A stretch of 64,000 nt of DNA from Rubrivivax sp. Its GTDB lineage: Bacteria; Pseudomonadota; Gammaproteobacteria; Burkholderiales; Burkholderiaceae_C. This document shows positions 8,372-16,745 of the stretch, one piece after another. The translations under genes and the position numbers were made by a program. The DNA lies in the NCBI GenBank assembly GCA_030681795.1, contig JAUXRG010000114.1, forward strand, positions 1-64,000. The letters run 5' to 3'. A model generated the notes under the pieces. It was not told the origin of the DNA. It ran no database searches and saw nothing but the letters and a program-made list of their open reading frames with translations. Numbering within the stretch: position 1 is the stretch's first letter; every line of letters begins with the position of its first letter.

Positions 8372-9739
8372 ATGAGCACCGATAACGCCTCCCCGCTGTT
8401 GATCGTCGAGGACGACCTGGCGCTGCAGAAGCAGATCAAGTGGTCGCTGGACCGCTTCGAATCCGTCACGGCCAGCGACCGCGAAAGTGCGCTGGTCCAG
8501 CTGCGGCGGCACCAGCCCAGCGTGGTGACGATGGACCTGGGCCTGCCGCCCGACCCGGACTCGGTGTCCGAGGGCTTCAAGCTGCTGGGCCAGATGCTGG
8601 ACATCGACCCGAACCTGAAGGTCATCGTGCTGACGGGCCAGAACGACCAGGCGCATGCGCTGCGCGCCGTGGCCCTGGGCGCCTACGACTTCCTGGCCAA
8701 GCCTTTCGACCCGGAAGTGCTGGGGTTGACGATCGACCGCGCCTATCGGCTCGCCGAACTGCAGGCCGAGAACCGGCGCATGCAGGCGCTGCAGCAGCCC
8801 GACGCGCTCTCGGGGCTGATCACGCGCGACCCGGAGATGTTGCGCATCGGCCGCCTGATCGAGCGGGTGGCGGCCAGCAATGCCTCGGTGTTGCTGCTGG
8901 GCGAGAGCGGCACGGGCAAGGAAGTGCTGGCCCAGGGGCTGCACCAGGCATCAAAGCGCAGCGGCAAGTTCGTGGCCATCAACTGCGCGGCGATCCCGGA
9001 AAACCTGCTCGAAAGCGAGCTCTTCGGCTACGAGAAGGGGGCTTTCACCGGCGCCGCCAAGACCACCGTCGGCAAGATCGAGACCGCCCATGGCGGCACC
9101 CTGATGCTCGACGAGATCGGCGACCTGCCCCATTCGCTTCAGGCCAAGCTCTTGCGCTTCCTGCAGGAGCGGACCATAGAGCGCCTGGGTGGGCGCCAGG
9201 AACTGCCGGTGGACGTGCGGGTGGTGGGTGCCACGCACCAGGATCTGGGCGCGCAGATCAAGACCGGGCAGTTCCGCGAGGACTTGTACTACCGGCTGGC
9301 AGAGATCGTGGTCACGATCCCGCCGCTGCGCGAACGCAACGGCGACGCCGTGCTCATGGCGCACGCCTTCCTGCGGCGCTTCGCGCAGGAGCAGCGGCGC
9401 GGCAACCTGGCACTCGCCGACGATGCCATCCAGGCCATCGAAGCCCACCCCTGGCCGGGCAATGTGCGCGAGCTGCTCAACGCGATCAAGCGCGCGGCGA
9501 TCATGGCCGACGGCGTGCGCGTGACGGCCGCCGACATCGGCATCCCCGTGCCCACCGGCGAAGGCGCGTCGCCCACGTCCAGCGACATCGACCTGCGCAC
9601 GGTGCGCGAGCAGGCCGAGCGGCAGGCCGTCATCACCGCGCTCGCACGCACCAGCGGCAATATCCTGCGCGCCTCCGAGATGCTCGGCGTGAGCCGGCCC
9701 ACGCTCTACGACCTGATGCATAGACTGGCAATTAAGTAG
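8372..9739 (+). CDS. prsR: PEP-CTERM-box sigma-54 response regulator PrsR
   Basis: Response regulator of 455 residues that activates RNA polymerase holding sigma-54. A receiver domain comes first (LLIVEDD at the start, phospho-acceptor Asp about 55 in VTMDLGL). The AAA+ central domain has Walker A GESGTGKE at about 177, the sigma-54 contact loop GAFTGA at 223-228 and a Walker B-like LMLDEIGDL. A Fis-type helix-turn-helix ends the protein (ASEMLGVSRPTLYDLMHRL). Its cognate kinase is expected to be PrsK, encoded divergently upstream. A likely target is the sigma-54 promoter at 253-268. I chose the ATG at 8372 because it places the receiver domain at the N-terminus as in the family; the ribosome binding site there is weak. 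Only 17 bp separate its stop from prsT2, so the two are probably co-transcribed. Confidence 0.92.
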   Translation: MSTDNASPLLIVEDDLALQKQIKWSLDRFESVTASDRESALVQLRRHQPSVVTMDLGLPPDPDSVSEGFKLLGQMLDIDPNLKVIVLTGQNDQAHALRAVALGAYDFLAKPFDPEVLGLTIDRAYRLAELQAENRRMQALQQPDALSGLITRDPEMLRIGRLIERVAASNASVLLLGESGTGKEVLAQGLHQASKRSGKFVAINCAAIPENLLESELFGYEKGAFTGAAKTTVGKIETAHGGTLMLDEIGDLPHSLQAKLLRFLQERTIERLGGRQELPVDVRVVGATHQDLGAQIKTGQFREDLYYRLAEIVVTIPPLRERNGDAVLMAHAFLRRFAQEQRRGNLALADDAIQAIEAHPWPGNVRELLNAIKRAAIMADGVRVTAADIGIPVPTGEGASPTSSDIDLRTVREQAERQAVITALARTSGNILRASEMLGVSRPTLYDLMHRLAIK

Positions 9740-9756
9740 CAAGTATCGGAGACCGC

Positions 9757-12531
9757 ATGAAGACCCGAAACCCCATGTCGTTGTGCGCCCTGATCGCGGT
9801 CTGCGCTTTGCTAGGCGCGTGCCAGGGCCGCTCCGACGACGCCGAAGCGGTGGCCTCGGCCAAGAACTACATCGACAAGCAGGACTACAAGGCCGCCATC
9901 ATCCGCGCGAAGAACGCGCTCCAGAGCAACCCGCAGAACGGTGAAGCGCGGCGCCTGCTCGGCCAGGCACTGCTGGAAACCGGCTCGGCGCAAGCCGCGG
10001 CGGTGGAGCTGCGCAAGGCGCTCGAATTCAATGCCGGCGAATCGAAAACCGTGCCGCTGCTGGCCCGGGCCCTGCTGGCCCAGGGCGAAACCAGCCAGCT
10101 GATCCAGCAGTTTGCCTCGACCAGGCTCGACGACGCCGCGGCATCGGCCGACCTCAAGACCAGCGTGGCGACGGCCTACGCCAGCCAGGGCGAGCGCGAC
10201 AACGCGCTGGAGACCGTGCTCTCGGCGCTCAAGGAATGGCCGCAGCATGCGCCGGCCACGCTGCTGCACGCCCGCATCAAGGCCGCCGACGGCGACACGG
10301 CCGGCGCGCTGGCGCTCATCGAACCGGTGCTGGCGCGGGACGCCAAGGACGTGAACGCGCTGATCCTCAAGGCCGACCTGCAGCGCCTTGGGCAGCAAGA
10401 CCGCGACGCCGCGCTGGCCACCTACCGCAGCGCCGTGGCGGCGAGCCCGGGCGCGGTGGCCGCGCACTCCGCGATCATTGCGATGCTGCTCGAGCAACGC
10501 GATGTGGCCGGGGCCAAGACCCAGCTCGAGCGGCTCAAGGCCGCGCAGCCCGGCCACCCCGAGACACGCCGGATCGAGGCCCAGCTGGCCTACCTGGGCA
10601 ACGATTTCGCCAAGACGCGCGAGATCACCGAGCAGTTGCTCAAGCACTTCCCCAACGACCCACGGATACTGCAGCTTGCCGGCGCCGCCGAATTGCGTTT
10701 GAACTCGTTGGCGCAGGCCGAAGTCCACCTCGGCCAGGCAATGAGGGCCGCGCCGAGGGCGCTGCTGCCGCGCCAGATGTTGGCCCAGATCCATCTGCGC
10801 ACGGGGCAGCCGCAGAAGGTTCTGGACGTGCTGCAACCAATCCTGGAGTCGACTGCGCCGGATGCCGAGAGCCTCACCCTGGCCGGGCAGGCGCACTTGC
10901 AGAGCGGGGACCTGGCGCGCTCGGAAGCCGCGTTCGCACGCGCCGCGAAGATCGACCCGAAGGCCACCACCGCGCGCACGGCGCTGGCCCTCAACCAGTT
11001 GGCCAAAGGCAACGCGGCCGGCGGCTACGCCGAGCTCGAAGCCGTGGCGGCCGGCGACACCGGCACACGCGCCGACATGGCCTTGATTGCGGCCCGGCTG
11101 CGCGCCAACGACCTGGGCGGCGCCCTCAAGGCCGTGGATGCGCTGGAGAAGAAGCAACCCGGCAAGCCCTTGGCCCAGGTGCTGCGCGCCAACATCGAGC
11201 TGCGGCGCAAGAACACCGTGGCGGCAAAGGCCAATTTCGAGAAGGCCCTGGCGATCGACGCGCTGTATTTCCCGGCGACCGCGGGGCTGGCCGCGCTGGA
11301 GATGGCCGCCGGGCGGCCCGAGGGCGCGAAGAAGCGCTTCGAAGACCTGCTGCGCGCCGACCCCAAGAACTACCGCGCCATGCTCGGCCTGGCGGAAGTG
11401 AAGGCGCGCATGGGCAGCCCCAAGGAAGAGGTGACGCAAGCGATTGCCAACGCCGCCAAGGCCAGCCCCACCGAGCCTGCGCCACGCATGCTGCTCGTCA
11501 AATACCTGCTCAGCCAGCAGGACACCAAGGCCGCGCTGGCAGCGGCCCAGGATGCCACTGCCGCGTTGCCCAACAACCTGGAAGTGCTCGACCAGCTCGG
11601 CGCCGCACAGCTCGCCGCGGGCCAGGCGCAACAGGCCGTCAGCACCTACACCAAGCTGGCGGCTGCACGCCCCGACCGGCCCGAGCCCGAACTGCGCTTG
11701 GCCCACGCGCATGTCGCCGCCAAGGACCTGGAAGCCGCCCGGCGCAGCCTGGAACGCGCGCTGAAGATCAAGCCCGGGCTGCTGTCGGCGCAACGCGCAC
11801 TCGCCGAAGTCGAGGTGCTGCAAAAGCGCTATCCGCAGGCGCTGGAAATCGCGCGGACCCTGCAGCGCGCCCAACCCAAGCAGGCCGTCGGCCACGTGCT
11901 GGAGGCCGACATTGAATCGGCCCGCGGCCGTCACGACGCCGCGGCCGCCGCCTTGCGCTTGGCGCTGCCGCTGGGCGGGGGCACCGAAGTGGCCATCAGA
12001 CTGCACCGCGCGTTGGGAGCCGCCGGGCGCAAGGACGAAGCCGAGCGCCTGATATCGACCTGGAAAAAGGAGCATCCGCAGGACACGGTCTTCCGCTTCT
12101 ATCTTGGTGACACAGCCCTGGCGCACAAGGACTTCGCCGCGGCGGAGGCGCATTACCGCAGCGTGACGGAGCTGCAGCCCGACAACGCCCTGGCGCTGAA
12201 CAACATCGCCTGGCTGATGACGAGGCAACAGAAACCGGGTGCCGTGGCGGTGGCTGAGCGCGCGAACCAGCTTCTGCCCGGCCGGCCCGCACTGATGGAT
12301 ACCCTGGCCTGGGCCATGGCGGCCGAGAACCAGGCGCCGCAGGCCATCGAGTTGCAGAAGAAGGCCATTGCGAAGGCGCCCGACGACGCCAGCCTGAAGC
12401 TCACCCTGGCCAAGATCTACCTGAAGGCCGGCGACCGCCCCCGTGCCCGCGCCGAGCTCGAGAGCCTGGCCAAGCTGGGTGACAAGTTTCCTGGCCAAAG
12501 CGAAGTCGTGGAACTGCTGAAATCGCCTTAG
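9757..12531 (+). CDS. prsT: PEP-CTERM system TPR-repeat lipoprotein PrsT (copy 2)
   Basis: Lipoprotein of 924 residues. The leader ALLGAC has the lipobox Cys at about 22. The mature protein opens with SAKNYIDKQDYKAAIIRAKN, nearly the same as copy 1, and continues as TPR units to the C-terminus (ALNNIAWLMTRQQKPGA, then ELESLAKLG). It follows prsR by 17 bp with GGAG before the ATG, so an operon prsR-prsT is likely. It is more GC- and Ala-biased than copy 1 and fits its surroundings better, so it is probably the copy in the original locus. Function in the family: associated with exopolysaccharide and PEP-CTERM protein export; mechanism unknown. Confidence 0.9.
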   Translation: MKTRNPMSLCALIAVCALLGACQGRSDDAEAVASAKNYIDKQDYKAAIIRAKNALQSNPQNGEARRLLGQALLETGSAQAAAVELRKALEFNAGESKTVPLLARALLAQGETSQLIQQFASTRLDDAAASADLKTSVATAYASQGERDNALETVLSALKEWPQHAPATLLHARIKAADGDTAGALALIEPVLARDAKDVNALILKADLQRLGQQDRDAALATYRSAVAASPGAVAAHSAIIAMLLEQRDVAGAKTQLERLKAAQPGHPETRRIEAQLAYLGNDFAKTREITEQLLKHFPNDPRILQLAGAAELRLNSLAQAEVHLGQAMRAAPRALLPRQMLAQIHLRTGQPQKVLDVLQPILESTAPDAESLTLAGQAHLQSGDLARSEAAFARAAKIDPKATTARTALALNQLAKGNAAGGYAELEAVAAGDTGTRADMALIAARLRANDLGGALKAVDALEKKQPGKPLAQVLRANIELRRKNTVAAKANFEKALAIDALYFPATAGLAALEMAAGRPEGAKKRFEDLLRADPKNYRAMLGLAEVKARMGSPKEEVTQAIANAAKASPTEPAPRMLLVKYLLSQQDTKAALAAAQDATAALPNNLEVLDQLGAAQLAAGQAQQAVSTYTKLAAARPDRPEPELRLAHAHVAAKDLEAARRSLERALKIKPGLLSAQRALAEVEVLQKRYPQALEIARTLQRAQPKQAVGHVLEADIESARGRHDAAAAALRLALPLGGGTEVAIRLHRALGAAGRKDEAERLISTWKKEHPQDTVFRFYLGDTALAHKDFAAAEAHYRSVTELQPDNALALNNIAWLMTRQQKPGAVAVAERANQLLPGRPALMDTLAWAMAAENQAPQAIELQKKAIAKAPDDASLKLTLAKIYLKAGDRPRARAELESLAKLGDKFPGQSEVVELLKSP

Positions 12532-12568
12532 ACTGACCGGTACTGGACCAGGAGGCCGGACGCACATC

Positions 12569-13834
12569 ATGAAAAAGTCCGGCTGGGCTGCCCTGCGGCA
12601 CCAATTCCGGCGGGCCATGCGGGCGGCCCTGGCCGCATTGCCGGCCTCATGGCGCTTTGCGCTGTTCCGCGGGCTGGTGGATTGCGAGCCCGCGCTGGGC
12701 GACGACTTCCAGCTCAAGATCGCCGAAACCCAGGCCGAGCTCGAGGCTTGTTTCGCGCTCCTGCACGACGCCTACGTGGCCAGCGGCTTCATGCGAGCGC
12801 ATCCCTCGGGCCTGCGCGTGACGCCCTACCACGCGCTGCCGACGACGACCACGCTGTGCGCGAAGATGGGCGATCGCGTGGTCGGTACCCTGTCCATCGT
12901 GCGCGAAGGTGTGTACGGTTTTCCGATGCAGTCGGCCTTCGACATCGCGTCGGTGCGCGCCAAGGAAGGCCGCATCGCCGAGATCTCCGCCCTGGCCGTG
13001 CATCCCGCGTACCGCAAGACCGGTGGGGCGATCCTGTTCCCGCTGATGAAGTTCATGTACGAGTACTGCACGCGGTATTTCGACACCCGGCACCTGTTGA
13101 TCGCGGTGAATCCGAACAAGATCGAGATGTACGAGTCGCTGCTGTTCTTCCGCCGCCTGACGGCGCAGGTGGTCGAGAAGTACGACTTCGCCAATGGCGC
13201 GCCGGCGGTGGGCGCCACGCTCGACCTGCACGAGGCGCCCACGTTATTCAAGCGCGCCTATGCGCACAAGCCGGGTCGGCGCAATTTGCATCGCTACTTC
13301 GTCGAGACCACGCTGCCGCAGATCAAGTTTCCGCCGCGCGAATGGAATACGAGCAACGACCCGGTGCTCACGCCGGCACTGATCGACCACTTCTTCAACC
13401 GCCGCACGCAGGGGTTCGACTTGCTCGACGAGCGCCGCAGGCTGCTGCTGCACTCCATTTACGACGGCCCGCAGTGGGCTCGGGTGCTGCCGCCGTTGGC
13501 GGCCGAGGCCACGCTCGACGGCAGCGTGCGGCGCCACCCGCGCCACACGGTGAAGTGCCCCGCTGCCTTGACGCCGATCGGGCAGCCCGCAAGCACGCAG
13601 CCGATCACCATCGTCGAGATCTCGGCCCGCGGATTCCAGGCCCGCACCGGCAGCGCGTTGCAAGTCGGGCAGCAGTGCAGCGTGGTGGCAGAACTCGCCG
13701 ATGGCATTCAGGCGAGCGTGCAGGCCGAGGTGGTGCACCAGGGGTCTGGCGACAGCGGTGAACTTTTTGGTTTTCGCGTCGACGATCCCGATCTGGCCTG
13801 GACCCGTTGTTCAGACTGGATCGACGCGGCCTGA
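12569..13834 (+). CDS. FeeM-type N-acyltransferase fused to a PilZ domain
   Basis: 421 residues in two parts. Residues about 45-240 look like the N-acyl amino acid synthase (FeeM) branch of the GNAT fold, which joins an acyl-ACP chain to an amino acid amine: EISALAVHPAYRKTGGAILF is the acyl-donor strand-loop, and HLLIAVNPNKIEMYESLLFF the second GNAT hallmark. Residues about 320-415 form a PilZ domain, with the c-di-GMP motif RRHPR (R321 and R325) and EISARG (E350-G355, the usual D/N replaced by E). The product would be an N-acyl amino acid made when c-di-GMP is bound; that is inference. It lies 37 bp after prsT2 on the same strand. FeeM-like acyltransferases are regular companions of exosortase loci. 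The ATG at 12569 is the first in frame after prsT2. Confidence 0.8.
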   Translation: MKKSGWAALRHQFRRAMRAALAALPASWRFALFRGLVDCEPALGDDFQLKIAETQAELEACFALLHDAYVASGFMRAHPSGLRVTPYHALPTTTTLCAKMGDRVVGTLSIVREGVYGFPMQSAFDIASVRAKEGRIAEISALAVHPAYRKTGGAILFPLMKFMYEYCTRYFDTRHLLIAVNPNKIEMYESLLFFRRLTAQVVEKYDFANGAPAVGATLDLHEAPTLFKRAYAHKPGRRNLHRYFVETTLPQIKFPPREWNTSNDPVLTPALIDHFFNRRTQGFDLLDERRRLLLHSIYDGPQWARVLPPLAAEATLDGSVRRHPRHTVKCPAALTPIGQPASTQPITIVEISARGFQARTGSALQVGQQCSVVAELADGIQASVQAEVVHQGSGDSGELFGFRVDDPDLAWTRCSDWIDAA

Positions 13835-13874
13835 CCCTTCGATGCTCCTGACTCGCAGCAAGGAAATACCCGCC

Positions 13875-14639
13875 ATGTCGTCGCCGCACTGGTCACGCAG
13901 GGCCTGGCTCGCCGCCTTGGCGGGGGTGGCGTTCAGCGCCCGGGCCGACCTGCCGTCGCTGATCTCGACGCTGCGGCCCTCGGTATTGCCGGTGGGCACC
14001 TACAGCGCGCTGAGCAGCCCGCGCTTCACCTTCCGAGGCAGCGGCTTCGTGGTCGAAGGCGGCTCGCTGCTGATCACCAACGCCCATGTGCTGCCGGATC
14101 CGGGCACGACCCCGGCGCCTCAGCTCGCGGTGCTGGCGGCGCGCGCCGATGGCGGCCGCGACGTGCGGGTGGCCACGCTCGTCGGCGTGGACCGGGCCCA
14201 CGACCTGGCATTGCTGCGGCTGGAGGGTGCGCCGCTGCCGGCGCTCGAACTGGCCGAAAACGGCACCGTGCGCGAGGGCATGGACGTGGCGCTGATGGGT
14301 TACCCGATCGGCGGCGTGCTGGGCTACTCGGTGGTCACGCACCGCGGTATCGTCTCGTCGGTCACCGCGATCGCGCTGCCCTCGCCGACCTCGCAGCAAC
14401 TCACTGGGAAATCCATCTCGCGGCTGCGCGAGGGGCCCTTCGAGGTCTACCAGCTCGACGCGACGGCCTACCCGGGCAACAGCGGCGGGCCACTGCTCGA
14501 CGCCCACACGGGCCGGGTCGTGGGCATCGTCAATATGGTTTTGGTGCGCAGCACACGCGAGTCGGCGTTGTCGAACCCGACCGGCATCACCTATGCGATC
14601 CCGGTGCGATTCGCGCGCGACCTCATGAAGGACCGCTGA
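13875..14639 (+). CDS. Exported trypsin-like serine protease (S1C type)
   Basis: 254 residues. The N-terminus (SPHWSRRAWLAALAGVAFSA) is a signal peptide with a twin arginine, ending near ARA-D. The catalytic triad is visible: His71 in TNAHVL, Asp110 in RAHDLALL and Ser203 in PGNSGGPLL. There is no PDZ domain, so it is shorter than DegP/HtrA. It may trim or check exported proteins. The ATG at 13875 has AAGGAA about nine bases upstream; an upstream ATG at 13842 would bury the signal peptide. It lies 40 bp after the FeeM-PilZ gene and may share its transcript. Confidence 0.85.
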   Translation: MSSPHWSRRAWLAALAGVAFSARADLPSLISTLRPSVLPVGTYSALSSPRFTFRGSGFVVEGGSLLITNAHVLPDPGTTPAPQLAVLAARADGGRDVRVATLVGVDRAHDLALLRLEGAPLPALELAENGTVREGMDVALMGYPIGGVLGYSVVTHRGIVSSVTAIALPSPTSQQLTGKSISRLREGPFEVYQLDATAYPGNSGGPLLDAHTGRVVGIVNMVLVRSTRESALSNPTGITYAIPVRFARDLMKDR

Positions 14640-14684
14640 GCAGCGCGCGCCCGCGGCGTGACCGCGGCGCGCCTGAAAGCCGCT

Positions 14685-15455
14685 TCAGTTGACGGCCAGC
14701 GACGCCGGCTTCTGCACCGTCATCAGGCGCGCGGTGATGCCCAGTTCTTCGTCAGCGGTGAACGCCAAGGGGTACAGCGACCGATCTGTAGCCGTGCGTT
14801 CGGGCTGGCCCCCCAGCTCGCGGATCTGCGCCGCGATGTAGTCGAAATCGATCGACAGCAACACGGCAGGGGCGTTGACGGCGTGGTTCAGACGCTCTTC
14901 GCCGATCACCCGCGCGCCCAGCATGCGCTCGTAGTAGCGCACATGCCGTGGGTTGACCTCCATCACCAGCGCGTCGTATCCGCGCATCCGGTGCGCCACG
15001 ATGTAGGCGACGTGGAAAAGCGCTGCCAGCACCCGTTTGGTACCCGCAACCGGGTCGATCGCAAGCTTGGTGAATTCGCAAACGCGATACCCGCGGGCCC
15101 GCAAGGCATCGATCTCTGCGGTGAACTCGTCCTCGCAGTTCATCCCTTCGTGCCCGTCGAGCCCGACCGTGATGGTGCCTATGGTGACGCTGTCTTCAAT
15201 GGCGGTCAGGGTGATCCGGTTGGCGGTCTGGTCCGCCGGCAGGCTGACCGTCTGGTAGCCGCGCCAGCCATAGCGCTCTTGAATCAGCCGGTTCACGGAC
15301 TGCCGGACGACGAAGGAGTCGGCCGATTCGATCTTGAACTGGCGGTGATTGGAATGCCCGCCCGCAGACGGGTCCATCCGAGCGTGCTCAACCAGCATGC
15401 CCGGGGGCGCTTTGCGCGACTCCAGCGGGGCGGCAATGATCGTGGTGGTGCTCAT
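14685..15455 (-). CDS. FeeM-like N-acyl amino acid synthase
   Basis: 256 residues, resembling the FeeM catalytic core: CEFTKLAIDPVAGTKRVLAA is the conserved strand and acyl-donor loop, and DALVMEVNPRHVRYYERMLG the second GNAT hallmark. The expected activity is transfer of an acyl chain from acyl-ACP to an amino acid. Unlike the protein at 12569 it has no PilZ domain. It is convergent with the protease gene and lies downstream of the minus-strand HprK-rel-A genes (201 bp after the nucleotidyltransferase stop), so it could be read through from them. The ATG at 15455 has a weak ribosome binding site. Confidence 0.78.
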   Translation of the reverse strand: MSTTTIIAAPLESRKAPPGMLVEHARMDPSAGGHSNHRQFKIESADSFVVRQSVNRLIQERYGWRGYQTVSLPADQTANRITLTAIEDSVTIGTITVGLDGHEGMNCEDEFTAEIDALRARGYRVCEFTKLAIDPVAGTKRVLAALFHVAYIVAHRMRGYDALVMEVNPRHVRYYERMLGARVIGEERLNHAVNAPAVLLSIDFDYIAAQIRELGGQPERTATDRSLYPLAFTADEELGITARLMTVQKPASLAVN

Positions 15456-15656
15456 GAGGGTGCTCTGGAACGCCTTGTTGCCTAGCCTGTAGTCTGCTCA
15501 AAAGCGGGCTCGGTAGCTGTATCCAAATATAAGTGCAAGCTCAAAAAGAGCATCCGGCCCACGCATCACAAGCAAGGCCTGTAACCAGAAGCAGCCGTCT
15601 GGATTCCTGCAACATTTTGATGCAGAGATGTCGGCATCGCCCGGTCAAAGCCAATT

Positions 15657-16745
15657 TCACGCCCGACGCCCCTGAGTCGCGCTCTTCCAGGCCTTTGTCG
15701 CAAGGTGCCGCAAGAGTTGAAGCGGGGGCATCCGAAGCCAGTGCCCGCGGAGATAAATGGCCCCGTGCGAGGCACGCGCGGCCCAGCTTCGGCGAGCCGC
15801 CTGCGGCGATTGCAGCGCTACCAAGTAGACCCGAGCGAGAACACGAGCCGAGCTGCGCGTCGCGAAACCTGGCACCAGGCGCTCGAGAATATCGTCGGGG
15901 ATGGAAGTTCCGAACAAGCGCCGGGCCAAGCGCAACCCATGCGCGACGGGAAGCGCCAAATCGTTCCCCGCGGCGGTGGAAACGAGACGCGTCCAGAAGC
16001 CGGCGCTCGCCGTGAACATCCGGACCATGCGGTCGATGTCATGGAGGTCGCGCAGCCCGTTGTGCAGTTCACCTTCGTGCATCAGGTGCGTGATGCTGTG
16101 GATCAGGAGGTCTTCGGGGCAAGGTACGCGCAGTGCTGGAAGGCCTTCGACTGGCACCGCGCGATCGATGATGGCAGACGGGTCCGGCGTGTTGCGGGCA
16201 CTCAGCGGCAGGATGGTGTGATGCACGTCCATGACGGTGCCGCGATGGACGTTCACCATCGGCGGCAGCTCATGCATCCACTGGCGGTAATAGCGCTGGT
16301 CGTAGGCGTCTTGCTTGGCACTGGCCCAGCCGCCCAGCATGAGCTGGCTCTCGACGTTGCCCAGCTGCACTCGGGGCACCAGGATGTCGATGTCGCCGAA
16401 GAGCCGCCCGCGTGCAATTTCAGGATAGCCCAGCACATAGGCCGCGCCCTTGAGCAACACGACCGGGGTGCCTAGCCCTTCAAGTGCAGCCTGCAGGCAG
16501 TGGGCTTCCCAGACGACGGACAGCTGTTGCCGCTGGCTGAGTTGTCGCGCGCCATCGAGGTGGCGTGCCGCGTCGGCTGGCCATTCGTCACTGACAGCCT
16601 CCAGGCGTTCCGCCAAAGCGCCCAGGAGATTGGCCGAACGCGCCACGGCAATCAGCCGCGACCATTCGGAGGGCCGCAAGCCGGCCGCAAGCGTCGGCCG
16701 CGCCAGGATCGCCAGCAATTCCGCGGTCTCGGACACCGGCCTCAT
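15657..16745 (-). CDS. Nucleotidyltransferase family protein of the HprK-rel-A cassette
   Basis: 362 residues. The fold is that of the large, little-studied nucleotidyltransferase family often found with exosortase and HprK-rel-A genes. The active-site pattern is VVLLKGAAYVLGYP followed by RLFGDIDILV (GDID about 117-120). A His-rich central part follows (MDVHHTILP, HSITHLMHEGEL), then a basic C-terminus. The substrate is unknown. The ATG at 16745 overlaps the stop codon of the upstream HprK-like kinase (ATGA), showing translational coupling, and this is why I reject a longer in-frame start at 16835. It is the last gene of the cassette. Confidence 0.75.
   Translation of the reverse strand: MRPVSETAELLAILARPTLAAGLRPSEWSRLIAVARSANLLGALAERLEAVSDEWPADAARHLDGARQLSQRQQLSVVWEAHCLQAALEGLGTPVVLLKGAAYVLGYPEIARGRLFGDIDILVPRVQLGNVESQLMLGGWASAKQDAYDQRYYRQWMHELPPMVNVHRGTVMDVHHTILPLSARNTPDPSAIIDRAVPVEGLPALRVPCPEDLLIHSITHLMHEGELHNGLRDLHDIDRMVRMFTASAGFWTRLVSTAAGNDLALPVAHGLRLARRLFGTSIPDDILERLVPGFATRSSARVLARVYLVALQSPQAARRSWAARASHGAIYLRGHWLRMPPLQLLRHLATKAWKSATQGRRA

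Noticed and set aside
9811-12717. Very long open frame (968 codons) antisense to prsT2
   Set aside because: High GC leaves antisense frames open. Its translation is low-complexity Arg/Gly/Gln-rich with no family pattern, while the plus strand encodes a clear TPR lipoprotein.
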